From contig CASBRD010000126.1 in assembly GCA_949128025.1 (NCBI GenBank), forward strand, positions 1 through 41,830: 41,830 nucleotides of DNA. Direction: 5' to 3'. Positions 32,203 to 40,475 of the stretch are shown here, one piece after another (positions within the stretch are counted from its first letter, which is position 1; the number at the start of each line of letters is the position of its first letter). Under the pieces are notes generated by a model, which was not told the origin of the DNA, did not search any database, and was given only the letters and a program-made list of their open reading frames with translations. Source of the stretch: Oscillatoriales cyanobacterium PMM_0008 (lineage in GTDB: Bacteria; Cyanobacteriota; Cyanobacteriia; Cyanobacteriales; Aerosakkonemataceae). The translations under genes were made by a program, and so were the position numbers.

Positions 32203-32386
32203 GGGACTTACGCTTTTATACCAAAGAAACCCGTTTTCTCGTTCTCACCATCAAGAAACCCAACGCTACACGGGTGGTGGTTGGGTTTCGCTATCGCTCA
32301 ACCCAACCTACAGCCTATCGCTCAACCCAACCTACAGCCTGAAATGCCGTAATTACGTTAAAAACCCGGGTTTGGAGCGTAAGTCC
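32203..32386. repeat. MITE-like element with GGACTTACGCT ends
   Basis: GGGACTTACGCT (32203-32214) and AGCGTAAGTCC (32376-32386) are inverted. Between them lies a tandem duplication of a TATCGCTCAACCCAACCTACAGCC-type unit (about 32290-32340) and a TTGGGTTTC inverted segment. The end sequence GGACTTACGC also occurs at about 16551-16560. There is no coding capacity. Confidence 0.65.
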
Positions 32387-32460
32387 TATTAATAGATGCA
32401 CATTACACCAATATTAACATACTTCTTAGGGTAGAAAACAAAAGTAATTTTATCAGAAAG

Positions 32461-32718
32461 TTGGGTTTAAAACCCCGTGCTTCTAGCACGGCTTTATATT
32501 AAGTGGCAGATGCAATGCCGCTAAATATGTTAAGATAGGGGAATAGAACTAATTAGTACCGATGGGCAGTCGGTCATCCAAAACGCCTATGCAGACGGTT
32601 TGCCAGGGACTGAGATATCTCAGTATAGGTCAAAGTCGAAAACCCGCAAGGGAACAACTAGGAAGACTAAGAAGTGATTCTTAGAAGCTCCGTACCTTTA
32701 GGTCGGAGTCATGTCACT
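32461..32718 (+). mobile_element. IS200/IS605-like right-end remnant with guide-RNA-like hairpins
   Basis: A hairpin CCGTGC/GCACGG (32475-32491) begins the unit, and CTCCG-T-ACC/GGT-CGGAG (32688-32708) followed by TCATGTCAC ends it. The latter resembles the right ends of cyanobacterial tnpB elements, where the guide RNA scaffold terminates. An open frame just before it ends in TAG at 32682-32684, as a tnpB 3' end would. No transposase or TnpB domain remains. If transcribed, it would be an orphan guide-RNA-like transcript. Confidence 0.5.
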
Positions 32719-32742
32719 TTGACACATTATCATATTCAGAAT

Positions 32743-32788
32743 AAGGTAGGTTGTTGCGCTTTAGCGCTAAAGCGCAACAACCTACCTT
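32743..32788. repeat. Perfect 46-bp palindrome at the ictB 3' end
   Basis: The sequence is fully self-complementary around AGCGCT at its centre. It shares the GTTGTTGCGCTTTAGCGCT core with the repeat at 18-83. It touches the last base of the ictB stop codon and may act as transcription terminator on the minus strand. Confidence 0.95.
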
Positions 32789-34242
32789 TATTCCTGAAGT
32801 TGGTCTTGTGAAGGTAAATTTTCAGTCTGAAAAGGTTGATAAATAGTGTAGTAGCTGGCAATTATGGCTATCATCAGCCACCAAAGGGTATTGACTTCGG
32901 GGCGGTAGAGAACTGTATCTACTGTACCGTGAGCTAGTAGAGCTGAAAGAGATGCGATCGCACCCATCAACCAAAATCCGTCTCTGCTACCCAATTCTCG
33001 CAGACGCAGCAGTTGCAGCCAACCTTGGTAAAATGTCACCACTAATAGCCAGAGGAAACAACATAATCCAATGAACCCCGTTTCCACCGGAACTTCCAGC
33101 CAAATGGAGTAAGCACTCAAAGCGCTGAAACGGGGACGCATATAGAGGGGATAAATTTTGTTAAAGGCGTTGTTGCCGGGGCCAATGCCAAGAATAGGCC
33201 GATCGCTAATCATATCTTTCACAGCAGCCCAAACATTGATGCGGAAATTATTGCTGCTATCCCCACGACCCGCAAACATACTAAAAACGCGATCGCGCAA
33301 CGGGTCTACAAACAGAATGCCCAAAACCAATATCCCAGCCAAACTTCCGAGCAGTAGCGGCAGCGACCATACTCTCCAAAAACGAGGTAAATGGATACTC
33401 AACCAATAAACCAACAATATCAAAAAGGCGAAGAGCAGAACTACAAACCCAATCCAACCGCCGCGACTGAAAGTTAGAATCAAACAAGCTGAATTTACGA
33501 CAAACATCGTGGCGGCCAAAGCTTTGGGAAGAAAGCCACGCCAAGCAAAAACAGCTGCTAGACTTAAAGCGATCGCAGGCAGCAGATAGGCAGCAAGTAA
33601 ATTCGGATTTCCCAGATAGCTATAGACTCGCGTAGTTTTAGCTAAAGGAGATTCTGGATCGACCCAAGTTGCCAGCGCCGTTGCCCCAAAAAACCACTGT
33701 CGCAGACCGTAAACGCTGACAATTAACGTCACGTGCAAGTACAGAGCAATCAACCAAGAACGCACGCTCTTCGATCGCAAAACCCTTGCCATCAGCGCAA
33801 ACAGCAGCAGATAAAGCGTTAGCTTCACCAATCCCGTCAAAGCCGCCGCCTTCACTGGCGACAAAGCCGTCGCCACCACAGAAATGCCCCAATAAAGCAA
33901 TACCAGCAAATGAATCGGCGTAAATTTGGGAATCGGGAATTGGGAATGCGGAATTGATAATTCTTCTGTCGAGACGGCTCCAACTTCATCTGATAGGGTC
34001 AGCAGCACCCAAAAGATTGCTCCGGCAATCAACAACACACCGATCAGATCGTTAGACACAAAGGGAGCCAGAGCAAACACCAGGCTTATCAACAACGCCC
34101 CTAAAGTCTCTCCCCACTGCATCAGCCAGCTACCTTGTCGCCAAGCTTGCAGCAGACCTACCAAACGGTACAAATAACTAGCACTGCGCCACCGATACAG
34201 CCGCAGATTAGACAGAGTAAATTGTTGCCAAACAGCGTTCAT
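32788..34242 (-). CDS. ictB: IctB-family membrane protein (O-antigen ligase-like)
   Basis: The 484-residue integral membrane protein starts with the family pattern MNAVWQQFTLSNLRLYRWRS, then LVGLLQAWRQGSWLMQW, and has about ten membrane segments. The long loop with NLLAAYLLPA, FSRGGWIGF and the outer region with GPGNNAFNKIYPLY match the O-antigen ligase/polymerase superfamily. IctB was named for a proposed role in inorganic carbon accumulation; whether it transports bicarbonate is disputed. A repeat-derived insert (LSIPHSQFPIPKF, 33925-33965) is read in frame after the SDEVGAVSTEE segment. The stop lies in a perfect palindrome. Confidence 0.88.
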   Translation of the reverse strand: MNAVWQQFTLSNLRLYRWRSASYLYRLVGLLQAWRQGSWLMQWGETLGALLISLVFALAPFVSNDLIGVLLIAGAIFWVLLTLSDEVGAVSTEELSIPHSQFPIPKFTPIHLLVLLYWGISVVATALSPVKAAALTGLVKLTLYLLLFALMARVLRSKSVRSWLIALYLHVTLIVSVYGLRQWFFGATALATWVDPESPLAKTTRVYSYLGNPNLLAAYLLPAIALSLAAVFAWRGFLPKALAATMFVVNSACLILTFSRGGWIGFVVLLFAFLILLVYWLSIHLPRFWRVWSLPLLLGSLAGILVLGILFVDPLRDRVFSMFAGRGDSSNNFRINVWAAVKDMISDRPILGIGPGNNAFNKIYPLYMRPRFSALSAYSIWLEVPVETGFIGLCCFLWLLVVTFYQGWLQLLRLRELGSRDGFWLMGAIASLSALLAHGTVDTVLYRPEVNTLWWLMIAIIASYYTIYQPFQTENLPSQDQLQE

Positions 34243-34321
34243 GAATTCATCATCTAAATGAGCAGTTTTAGATTTTGGATTTGAGATGCCAGAACTTATC
34301 CCAATCTAAAATCTAAAATAC

Positions 34322-35854
34322 TTAGAGGTTTGGATCGGCTTCTGTTAGCATTGGCAATATGGCAACATATCTAAATCCAGACTCTGGCGAGCCTTGAATA
34401 GAGATTTGTCCACCATGTATTTGAGCCAAGTGACAGCTAAGCAGTAGCCCCAACTTTTCAGGAGATTGATTGAATATATTATTCTGGACAGGTTCTGGCT
34501 CGTCAGCAGTAATCAGAGCTTTTTCATCAGAGTTACTCAAGTCAGTTCGATCGGTTGTTTCAAAAGGTAGCAACGATTCTGGCTTCTTATACTCAGCATC
34601 GTTCTCAAATGGTAAGTCTTCCGAGTAACTTGTCACAGATGCAAACGATGATTTGTAAAAGTAGGGGTCTAGATTGGGGAGGCCATCTCCCAGCCAGGGG
34701 TGAGAAACCCAAATAGCAATGTTTAATCCTGCCAGCTTGCGAGAGATATGAATGCGAACAATACTACCAGCATCAACCGTTTGCAGCACGCTTGATACCA
34801 AGTGATAAAGCATTTGTCGTACTTTGTCCTTATCCAGTTGCCAGATGCGATTTCCTGGTTCTACGGAAAGACGAATCTGTTGCCCTCGGCGATTGGCACT
34901 TTCTTCTAGAGTAGCGATCGCCTGCTGGCACAGCATTTCTATATCAACAGCAGTAACATTCAGTTTTGTATTACCGGGGTCTAGCGATCCGAGTGCCAAT
35001 ATTTCGTTTACCAGGGACAGTAAATACTGACCGCTGTGCTGGATAATCTCTACATATTCTTTCTGTTTGGTTGTCAGCGGCCCATAAATCTCCCGGCCTA
35101 GAACGCTAGCCATTCCCATAACTGACGTCAGCGGTGTCCGCAGTTCCTGGGTCAGCTGCCCCAGCAATTTAACTTGAATTTGATTTGTATCAAGTTCCTC
35201 CCTTGGTGAATCGATCGAGGTCATTTGCGTGCTGAGATTGACCATTACCCCTGGAGTAGTATCTTTCAGGAGACGATTGCGCTCAAATTCACTCATAATC
35301 CAGCGGGCCATGAGTTCCAAAAACTCAACTTCCTTGTCGGTAAAGGAACGCGGCATCCGTTCCATCACCGCCAGCGTACCCAGGCAATGTCCGGTAGATG
35401 TTAATAACGGCACTCCCAAGTAGGCGCGGATACCATAATGCTGAACTAATAAACTCTTCGCAAAAAGTGGCAGCGCGATCGCATCGGTAATCGCCAACAC
35501 CTTATGACTGTCTACCACATAAGTGCAAAAAGATTCTTGGCGCAACAATTGACGCGATGCTGCCAGCTGATTCATCAACCCTAACCTGGATAACCCGACA
35601 GCCGACTTAAACCATTGACGGTCTTTGTCCATGATGCCCAAAATGCAAATGGGTGCATCCAAAAAATGGGCGGCTGTCTGAGTCGCTTCATCGAAAATTG
35701 GTATCGTTTCTGCTTCCAGCAATCCTGACTCTGCCAAGGCTAGGAGGCGTTGTTGTTCTCGTGTTTGAGGTGTCAAACCATTCAAACTGCAAAAGAGACT
35801 GTTTTCAGGGTTTACCATGCTAACCGCTACCCCTATAGTTGCTGATTTTTTCAT
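34322..35854 (-). CDS. GAF-domain histidine-kinase-like protein lacking the phospho-acceptor His
   Basis: The 510-residue cytoplasmic protein has a GAF domain (about 45-190; FDEATQTAAHFLDAPICILG, YLGVPLLTSTGHCLGTLAV) and a HisKA-like helix pair. At the phosphorylation site it reads LTQELRTPLTSVMGM, with Gln236 where His is expected. The ATPase part is also degenerate: N-box LYHLVSSVLQT lacks both Asn, the G1 Asp-x-Gly-x-Gly is not seen, and a long acidic insert separates it from a recognisable C-terminal HLAQIHGGQISIQGSPESGF. It is probably a pseudokinase acting by protein contact or GAF signalling. A start at the internal Met13 is possible. Confidence 0.8.
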   Translation of the reverse strand: MKKSATIGVAVSMVNPENSLFCSLNGLTPQTREQQRLLALAESGLLEAETIPIFDEATQTAAHFLDAPICILGIMDKDRQWFKSAVGLSRLGLMNQLAASRQLLRQESFCTYVVDSHKVLAITDAIALPLFAKSLLVQHYGIRAYLGVPLLTSTGHCLGTLAVMERMPRSFTDKEVEFLELMARWIMSEFERNRLLKDTTPGVMVNLSTQMTSIDSPREELDTNQIQVKLLGQLTQELRTPLTSVMGMASVLGREIYGPLTTKQKEYVEIIQHSGQYLLSLVNEILALGSLDPGNTKLNVTAVDIEMLCQQAIATLEESANRRGQQIRLSVEPGNRIWQLDKDKVRQMLYHLVSSVLQTVDAGSIVRIHISRKLAGLNIAIWVSHPWLGDGLPNLDPYFYKSSFASVTSYSEDLPFENDAEYKKPESLLPFETTDRTDLSNSDEKALITADEPEPVQNNIFNQSPEKLGLLLSCHLAQIHGGQISIQGSPESGFRYVAILPMLTEADPNL

Positions 35855-35987
35855 TTAGCTGGCTGCTACCGCAGACAAAGATCTATCCTTAAAATTCCCC
35901 AACTGGATTCGTAACGAACAGGTTTTGGGGAAATATTCCTAGATGAGAGCGTGAATCTGACGAAACCGTGCCGGAAATTTGCTTGCA

Positions 35988-36485
35988 TTAGCCTGAAAGG
36001 GTTGGACTAGACCAGGCTGGGTGAGATAGGAGGGAAGCGATCGTCCGCACTCCTCGTAGCTGATTGGAGAGGGGTAGATGACCTCTGGGGGCGCTGAGAT
36101 CCCAGGTAAATTCATGGGGATATCGCGTCCAGTTATTGCCAGTTTTCCAGCCGATTTTGGGCCATAATTTGTCCCAGTTTTTGCCCAGGGAGAGCCAAAT
36201 TTCTCGCTGTACCGAAAAGCCAAACTTGCCGTTTGAGTATGTCAGCCAGAGGTTGTTGATGGTTTGCAGATCGTCCGTGGGGAAGTTATCTACCTCGGTA
36301 AAATACAACCATTTTCTTTGCACCGCCGCCTCACCAGCAAGTTCGCACAGCAATTGCAGGGTCATTCGATCGGCGGCTTGAAAGTCCGGCTCGGCTAGCA
36401 GCTGTTGCAGTGGCCTGTAATCAATGTTGCGCTCTGAATTCAACGGTAGGATACTGGTGTTCATTGTTAATTGGTCATCGCTCAT
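35988..36485 (-). CDS. GUN4-domain protein
   Basis: The protein is essentially a bare GUN4 core: [52 protein letters not shown], and the tail [23 protein letters not shown]4 binds Mg-protoporphyrin and protoporphyrin and stimulates Mg-chelatase in chlorophyll synthesis. The classical cyanobacterial Gun4 has about 230 residues with an N-terminal helical domain; this one is 165 from ATG 36485 or 158 from ATG 36464, so it may be a paralogue. The first ATG lies in an ATGAGCG/ATGACC duplication, making the start uncertain. Confidence 0.85.
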   Translation of the reverse strand: MSDDQLTMNTSILPLNSERNIDYRPLQQLLAEPDFQAADRMTLQLLCELAGEAAVQRKWLYFTEVDNFPTDDLQTINNLWLTYSNGKFGFSVQREIWLSLGKNWDKLWPKIGWKTGNNWTRYPHEFTWDLSAPRGHLPLSNQLRGVRTIASLLSHPAWSSPTLSG

Positions 36486-36704
36486 CGCTTATTGGTCTAA
36501 ACATCATAATTACAGAAGATTGGAACATTTCGGCGTATTCCGCAGTTTTTCAGTAGCCGTATCCGTAGCCATCATTGATGTGAATAAAACGAACATTTTT
36601 CATCGTCGATCTTCCAAATTACTCCGTTTTCTTGCTACTCAAGTTTGATTGGTTATTGGCGTGCTTCGATTTTTTTTCTTATTAGCCCTAGTTTGACAAA
36701 CTCT

Positions 36705-37199
36705 TCACCTAACCGCCTGCAAAATACTATTAATTATACCAGTTGTAGAAGTGGGTATTTCTATTTTGACTAACTCGATTCTGCCTCCATAGGCTTGAAC
36801 AATCGGTGCTTCTGGTAGCGTTTCTATGCGGTAGTCGCCTCCTTTGACATAAATATCGGGTTTGAGTGTTTCTATGAGTTGAGCGGCTGTAGTCTGGTCA
36901 AAAATTAGTACTCCATCTACTGGCTTGAGGGCTGCCAGTAACTCGGCCCGCTGTATGTCTGGCACGATCGGTCGCTGTGGGTATCCAGGGGTATGCGGTT
37001 TGATGGTTTGTACGGATCGATCGCTATTTAACCCCACAATCAGCGATCGGCCCAAAGATTTTGCCACTTGTAAATACCGCAGATGTCCCACATGGAGCAG
37101 GTCAAAGCAGCCATTGGTAAATACCAAGGGTCGCCATAGCTCTGGAGCCTGCGCTAGAGCTTCCTGTAGTTCCGCTAAGCTGTAAAGACCGGCAATCAT
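36705..37199 (-). CDS. rfaE2: D-glycero-beta-D-manno-heptose 1-phosphate adenylyltransferase
   Basis: The 164-residue nucleotidyltransferase has the HxGH-type site VFTNGCFDLLHVGHLRYLQ (26-44), GLNSDRSVQTIKPHTPGYPQ, RAELLAALKPVDGVLIF, DIYVKGGDYRIETLPE and the C-terminal PTSTTGIINSI. These are the marks of the RfaE/HldE C-terminal domain, which activates heptose phosphate with ATP for lipopolysaccharide core synthesis. In many bacteria it is fused to a kinase domain; here it is stand-alone. Some cyanobacterial homologues could act on other sugar phosphates. Confidence 0.88.
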   Translation of the reverse strand: MIAGLYSLAELQEALAQAPELWRPLVFTNGCFDLLHVGHLRYLQVAKSLGRSLIVGLNSDRSVQTIKPHTPGYPQRPIVPDIQRAELLAALKPVDGVLIFDQTTAAQLIETLKPDIYVKGGDYRIETLPEAPIVQAYGGRIELVKIEIPTSTTGIINSILQAVR

Positions 37200-37252
37200 A
37201 TCTTAAAATCTTAAACGATTATCATTATGACCCCTTTCTGTCTGGGCAGCTT

Positions 37253-37873
37253 TCAGAGTTTCTCTGTCGGAGGTTGGTATTTCTCTAGATTAAGTTTGTT
37301 AAAAATGTTACTCATATAGCTCTCAACTTTACGGGGACTGATAAAGAGGCGATCGCTGATTTGTTTATTGGTTAAGCCCTGAATCGCTTCCCAAAATACT
37401 CTTTCTTCCGCTGGTGTCAGGGGTAAGATCGGGGGTGCAGGTGGTTGCTGAGCCTCAACAGTGGGGGACTGCTCGATCGACCGCACGATTTCGGCATGGA
37501 TGCGGCGCGATCGCTCCATCTGCGCTTCAATTTTTGCCCCCAATTCCCGTGGGTGAAACGGTTTGAGCAAATAATCATCCGCCCCCATCAAATGACCTTC
37601 AATGCGATCGTCTAATTCAAAGAGTGCTGACAAAAAGATAAACGGCACCAATTGGCCCTCACGGGTGGCTCGCAGACTACGGCAAAATTCAAATCCGTCC
37701 ATTCCCGGCATCATCACATCAGAAATGACCAAATCTGGGGGATTTTTGGCAAAAGCTGCCAGCCCTTCCTCAGCGGACTCCGCATTTTCTACAACGTATC
37801 CCTGTTTTTCCAGATAGCCAGTCAATACGGTGAGTGAGATTCGATCGTCATCAACTACTAAAATGCGTTTCAT
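37253..37873 (-). CDS. Response regulator with LuxR-type DNA-binding domain
   Basis: The receiver domain spans about 1-120 with acidic Asp8-Asp10, phospho-Asp52 in VISDVMMPGMDG and the conserved Lys in LLKPFHPREL. After a Pro-rich linker comes a LuxR/GerE helix-turn-helix: LTPAEERVFWEAIQGLTNKQ, ISDRLFISPRKVESYMSNIF. The protein ends soon after the recognition helix (NKLNLEKYQPPTEKL) where relatives have a final helix of about ten residues, so the last helix is replaced. The cognate kinase is not obvious; the nearby kinase-like protein lacks its phospho-His. Confidence 0.88.
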   Translation of the reverse strand: MKRILVVDDDRISLTVLTGYLEKQGYVVENAESAEEGLAAFAKNPPDLVISDVMMPGMDGFEFCRSLRATREGQLVPFIFLSALFELDDRIEGHLMGADDYLLKPFHPRELGAKIEAQMERSRRIHAEIVRSIEQSPTVEAQQPPAPPILPLTPAEERVFWEAIQGLTNKQISDRLFISPRKVESYMSNIFNKLNLEKYQPPTEKL

Positions 37874-38045
37874 CTAAAACCTCACGGATGAGTTATGGAA
37901 TTTCATGCGTGGAACGTTTGCTGCAAAAAGTTTATACCGAGCTGCTATTAACCAAAATATCTGGTAGCTTATTAAAGCTCAGCGGCAAGATGAAGTTTTT
38001 ACCATTCCGATCGCCGCTGCCTAGTTATTAGGAGACGCTACCAGT

Positions 38046-39470
38046 ATGTATGAAAAAATAACTCCTCCCGATACAGGGTCTCGCATCGCCTTCAGTAACG
38101 GCGAACCAATTGTTCCAGACAATCCCATCATTCCCTTCATTCGCGGAGATGGTACTGGCGTGGACATTTGGCCTGCCGCCCAAAAGACGATCGATGCTGC
38201 CGTGCAATCTGCCTATGGTGGCAAACGGCAAATCAGCTGGTTTAAAGTCTACGCCGGTGACGAAGCTTGCGAAAAGTACGGAACTTACCAGTATTTACCT
38301 CAAGATACTCTCGATGCGATCGAAGAATACGGTATTGCCATCAAAGGGCCGCTAACAACGCCGATTGGCGGTGGCATCCGTTCTTTAAATGTGGCGCTGC
38401 GGCAAATCTTTGACCTCTACGCCTGTATTCGTCCCTGTCGGTACTATGCAGGTACGCCCTCGCCTCACAAAACTCCCGAAAAACTCGATGTTATTGTCTA
38501 TCGCGAAAATACAGAAGATATTTACTTGGGCATTGAGTGGCGGCAAGGTAGCGAGATTGCTAACAAATTGATTCACTTGCTGAATACCGAACTTATTCCC
38601 GCTACTCCCGAACACGGCAAAAAACAGATTCCCCTCGACTCTGGTATCGGCATCAAACCGATCAGCAAAACGGGTTCCCAGCGCCTTGTCCGCCGTGCTA
38701 TGCAGCACGCCTTGCGTTTGCCCAAAAATAAGCAGCAGGTAACCTTGGTGCATAAGGGCAATATTATGAAATATACGGAAGGCGCTTTCCGGGATTGGGG
38801 TTACGAACTAGCTACTACTGAATTTCGGGGTGAGTGCGTCACCGAACGGGAATCCTGGATTCTCACCAACAAGGAGAAAAACGCGGATATCTCTCTGGAA
38901 GAAAATGCGCGTCAAATCGAGCCCGGTTACGACTCCCTGACAGCCGAAAAGCAAGCTGCTATCTGCGGCGAAATCGAAAATGTCCTTAATGCCATCTGGG
39001 AAACTCACGGGAACGGACAGTGGAAAAATAAGGTGATGGTGAACGATCGCATCGCCGATAGCATTTTCCAACAAATCCAGACGCGACCGGATGAGTACTC
39101 TATCCTGGCTACGATGAACTTAAATGGAGATTATCTCTCCGATGCGGCTGCTGCTATTGTCGGTGGGCTGGGCATGGGCCCAGGAGCTAATATTGGCGAT
39201 GCGTGCGCTATTTTTGAGGCGACTCACGGCACGGCACCCAAGCACGCCGGATTGGATCGAATTAATCCAGGTTCGGTGATTCTGTCTGGTGTTATGATGC
39301 TGGAGTTTATGGGCTGGCAGGAGGCTGCTGACCTGATCAAGAAGGGTATTGGGGATGCGATCGTCAATCGCGAGGTAACATACGATTTGGCTCGGTTGAT
39401 GGAGCCGCCAGTCGATCCGCCCCTCAAGTGTTCTGAATTTGCCGAAGCGGTGATTAAGCACTACCACTAG
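38046..39470 (+). CDS. icd: Isocitrate dehydrogenase (NADP+)
   Basis: The 474-residue enzyme oxidises isocitrate to 2-oxoglutarate, supplying carbon skeletons for ammonium assimilation. Family motifs: [38 protein letters not shown] (substrate loop with the regulatory Ser position), [50 protein letters not shown] and the coenzyme segment [11 protein letters not shown]. Length is typical for cyanobacteria. GGAG lies about 14 bases upstream of the ATG. I looked for an NtcA box (GTA-N8-TAC) upstream and did not find one. Confidence 0.96.
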   Translation: MYEKITPPDTGSRIAFSNGEPIVPDNPIIPFIRGDGTGVDIWPAAQKTIDAAVQSAYGGKRQISWFKVYAGDEACEKYGTYQYLPQDTLDAIEEYGIAIKGPLTTPIGGGIRSLNVALRQIFDLYACIRPCRYYAGTPSPHKTPEKLDVIVYRENTEDIYLGIEWRQGSEIANKLIHLLNTELIPATPEHGKKQIPLDSGIGIKPISKTGSQRLVRRAMQHALRLPKNKQQVTLVHKGNIMKYTEGAFRDWGYELATTEFRGECVTERESWILTNKEKNADISLEENARQIEPGYDSLTAEKQAAICGEIENVLNAIWETHGNGQWKNKVMVNDRIADSIFQQIQTRPDEYSILATMNLNGDYLSDAAAAIVGGLGMGPGANIGDACAIFEATHGTAPKHAGLDRINPGSVILSGVMMLEFMGWQEAADLIKKGIGDAIVNREVTYDLARLMEPPVDPPLKCSEFAEAVIKHYH

Positions 39471-39538
39471 GGAAGATTGATTTTGGATGGAAGGATTTTG
39501 GATTTTGGATTGGATAAATCTAAAATCTAAAATTCTGC

Positions 39539-40438
39539 TTAGGAATTTAGCGATCGCAAATTCCCTACCTCCTCAATGCTAAGCCCTGTGATTTGACTGA
39601 TGGTTTCATCATCAAGGCTAGCCAGTGATTTTCGGGCGATCGAGATCGCTTTTTCTCGCATTCCTTCTTCACGTCCTTCTTCGCGTCCTTCTTCGCGTCC
39701 TTCTTCACGTCCTTCTTCGCGTCCTTCTTTGCGTCCAAGAGAGATAGCCCCTTGTTGATCGTACACAAACATTTCCCTTCGTTCCAAGTCTTCCAGTTCT
39801 TCCCGGCTTAAATTGACTTGATTGGCAATTTCAAAAGCTTTATGAATTTCGGGAATGCTGTCTATTATTTCGGGAACATCAGTTAGCGTTCTGGCATATT
39901 TGATGAAATAAATCCATTTATCTGTCAATGTTTCTAGTTCGTGCTGTTCTTTGGTGAATTTCGGTAACTCAATGAACAATAACTGGATGTTATTGTCAGT
40001 ATATTTCAAATTGGTACTTTCTTCTTTATAGACAAAGCGAGAAATCAGACGATCGCTGTTTTTAAACATCTCAAAATCCGTAATAGTTAAAGCTATCACA
40101 GGTTTGAGCATTCGATAGCCTCCGCCCGCCTCTAATTGAAAGGCGTAAGTTTTAGCCGCGTTGTACAAAACCCGTTTGCCAAAAGACTCTACGTTTAATA
40201 CCTGCATTTCAATAATGACCAGCGTACCATCTTTGAGTTTGGCTTGCACATCCAGGTAAGTATCTTTCAAACCTTGGATTCTCGGTGGCAAGTTAGGGTT
40301 AATAATTTCCAAGTCTTCAATGATAGAAACGCCATCATAAATCATGGCGTTGAGAAAGCTAATGAGAATATCTTTGCTTTCAGAGGAACCAAAGATTTTT
40401 TTGAAGGCGAAATCGGTTTTAGGGTTAATGAAAATCAT
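39539..40438 (-). CDS. Rpn-family PD-(D/E)XK nuclease / recombination-promoting protein
   Basis: The 299-residue protein has the family N terminus FINPKTDFAFKKIFGSSESK and the PD-(D/E)XK core: Asp63 in YLDVQAKLKDG and Glu77-x-Gln79 in LVIIEMQV. Later landmarks are RVLYNAAKTYAFQL and the C-terminal FVYDQQGAISLGRKEG. Rpn proteins are DNases that promote RecA-independent recombination and are often listed as putative transposases. A tandem GREE repeat of five to six units lies near residues 236-258. The nuclease residues are intact, in contrast to the relic at 9854-10129. Confidence 0.9.
   Translation of the reverse strand: MIFINPKTDFAFKKIFGSSESKDILISFLNAMIYDGVSIIEDLEIINPNLPPRIQGLKDTYLDVQAKLKDGTLVIIEMQVLNVESFGKRVLYNAAKTYAFQLEAGGGYRMLKPVIALTITDFEMFKNSDRLISRFVYKEESTNLKYTDNNIQLLFIELPKFTKEQHELETLTDKWIYFIKYARTLTDVPEIIDSIPEIHKAFEIANQVNLSREELEDLERREMFVYDQQGAISLGRKEGREEGREEGREEGREEGREEGMREKAISIARKSLASLDDETISQITGLSIEEVGNLRSLNS
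39661..39735. repeat. 12-bp tandem repeat encoding Gly-Arg-Glu-Glu
   Basis: The unit CGTCCTTCTTCG, with single A/G variants, is repeated about six times. It keeps the frame for any copy number and adds a highly charged helical segment to the nuclease C terminus. Confidence 0.9.
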
Positions 40439-40475
40439 AGGTCAATGAGGAATAGGAACTCTGGGAGTCAATCAA

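Noticed and set aside
35939-36223. Overlapping frame as a frameshifted end of the GUN4-domain gene
   Set aside because: The GUN4 frame itself continues through [10 protein letters not shown] into a normal-looking tail, so no frameshift is needed.
37874-38045. NtcA binding site upstream of icd
   Set aside because: No GTA-N8-TAC arrangement was found in the intergenic sequence.
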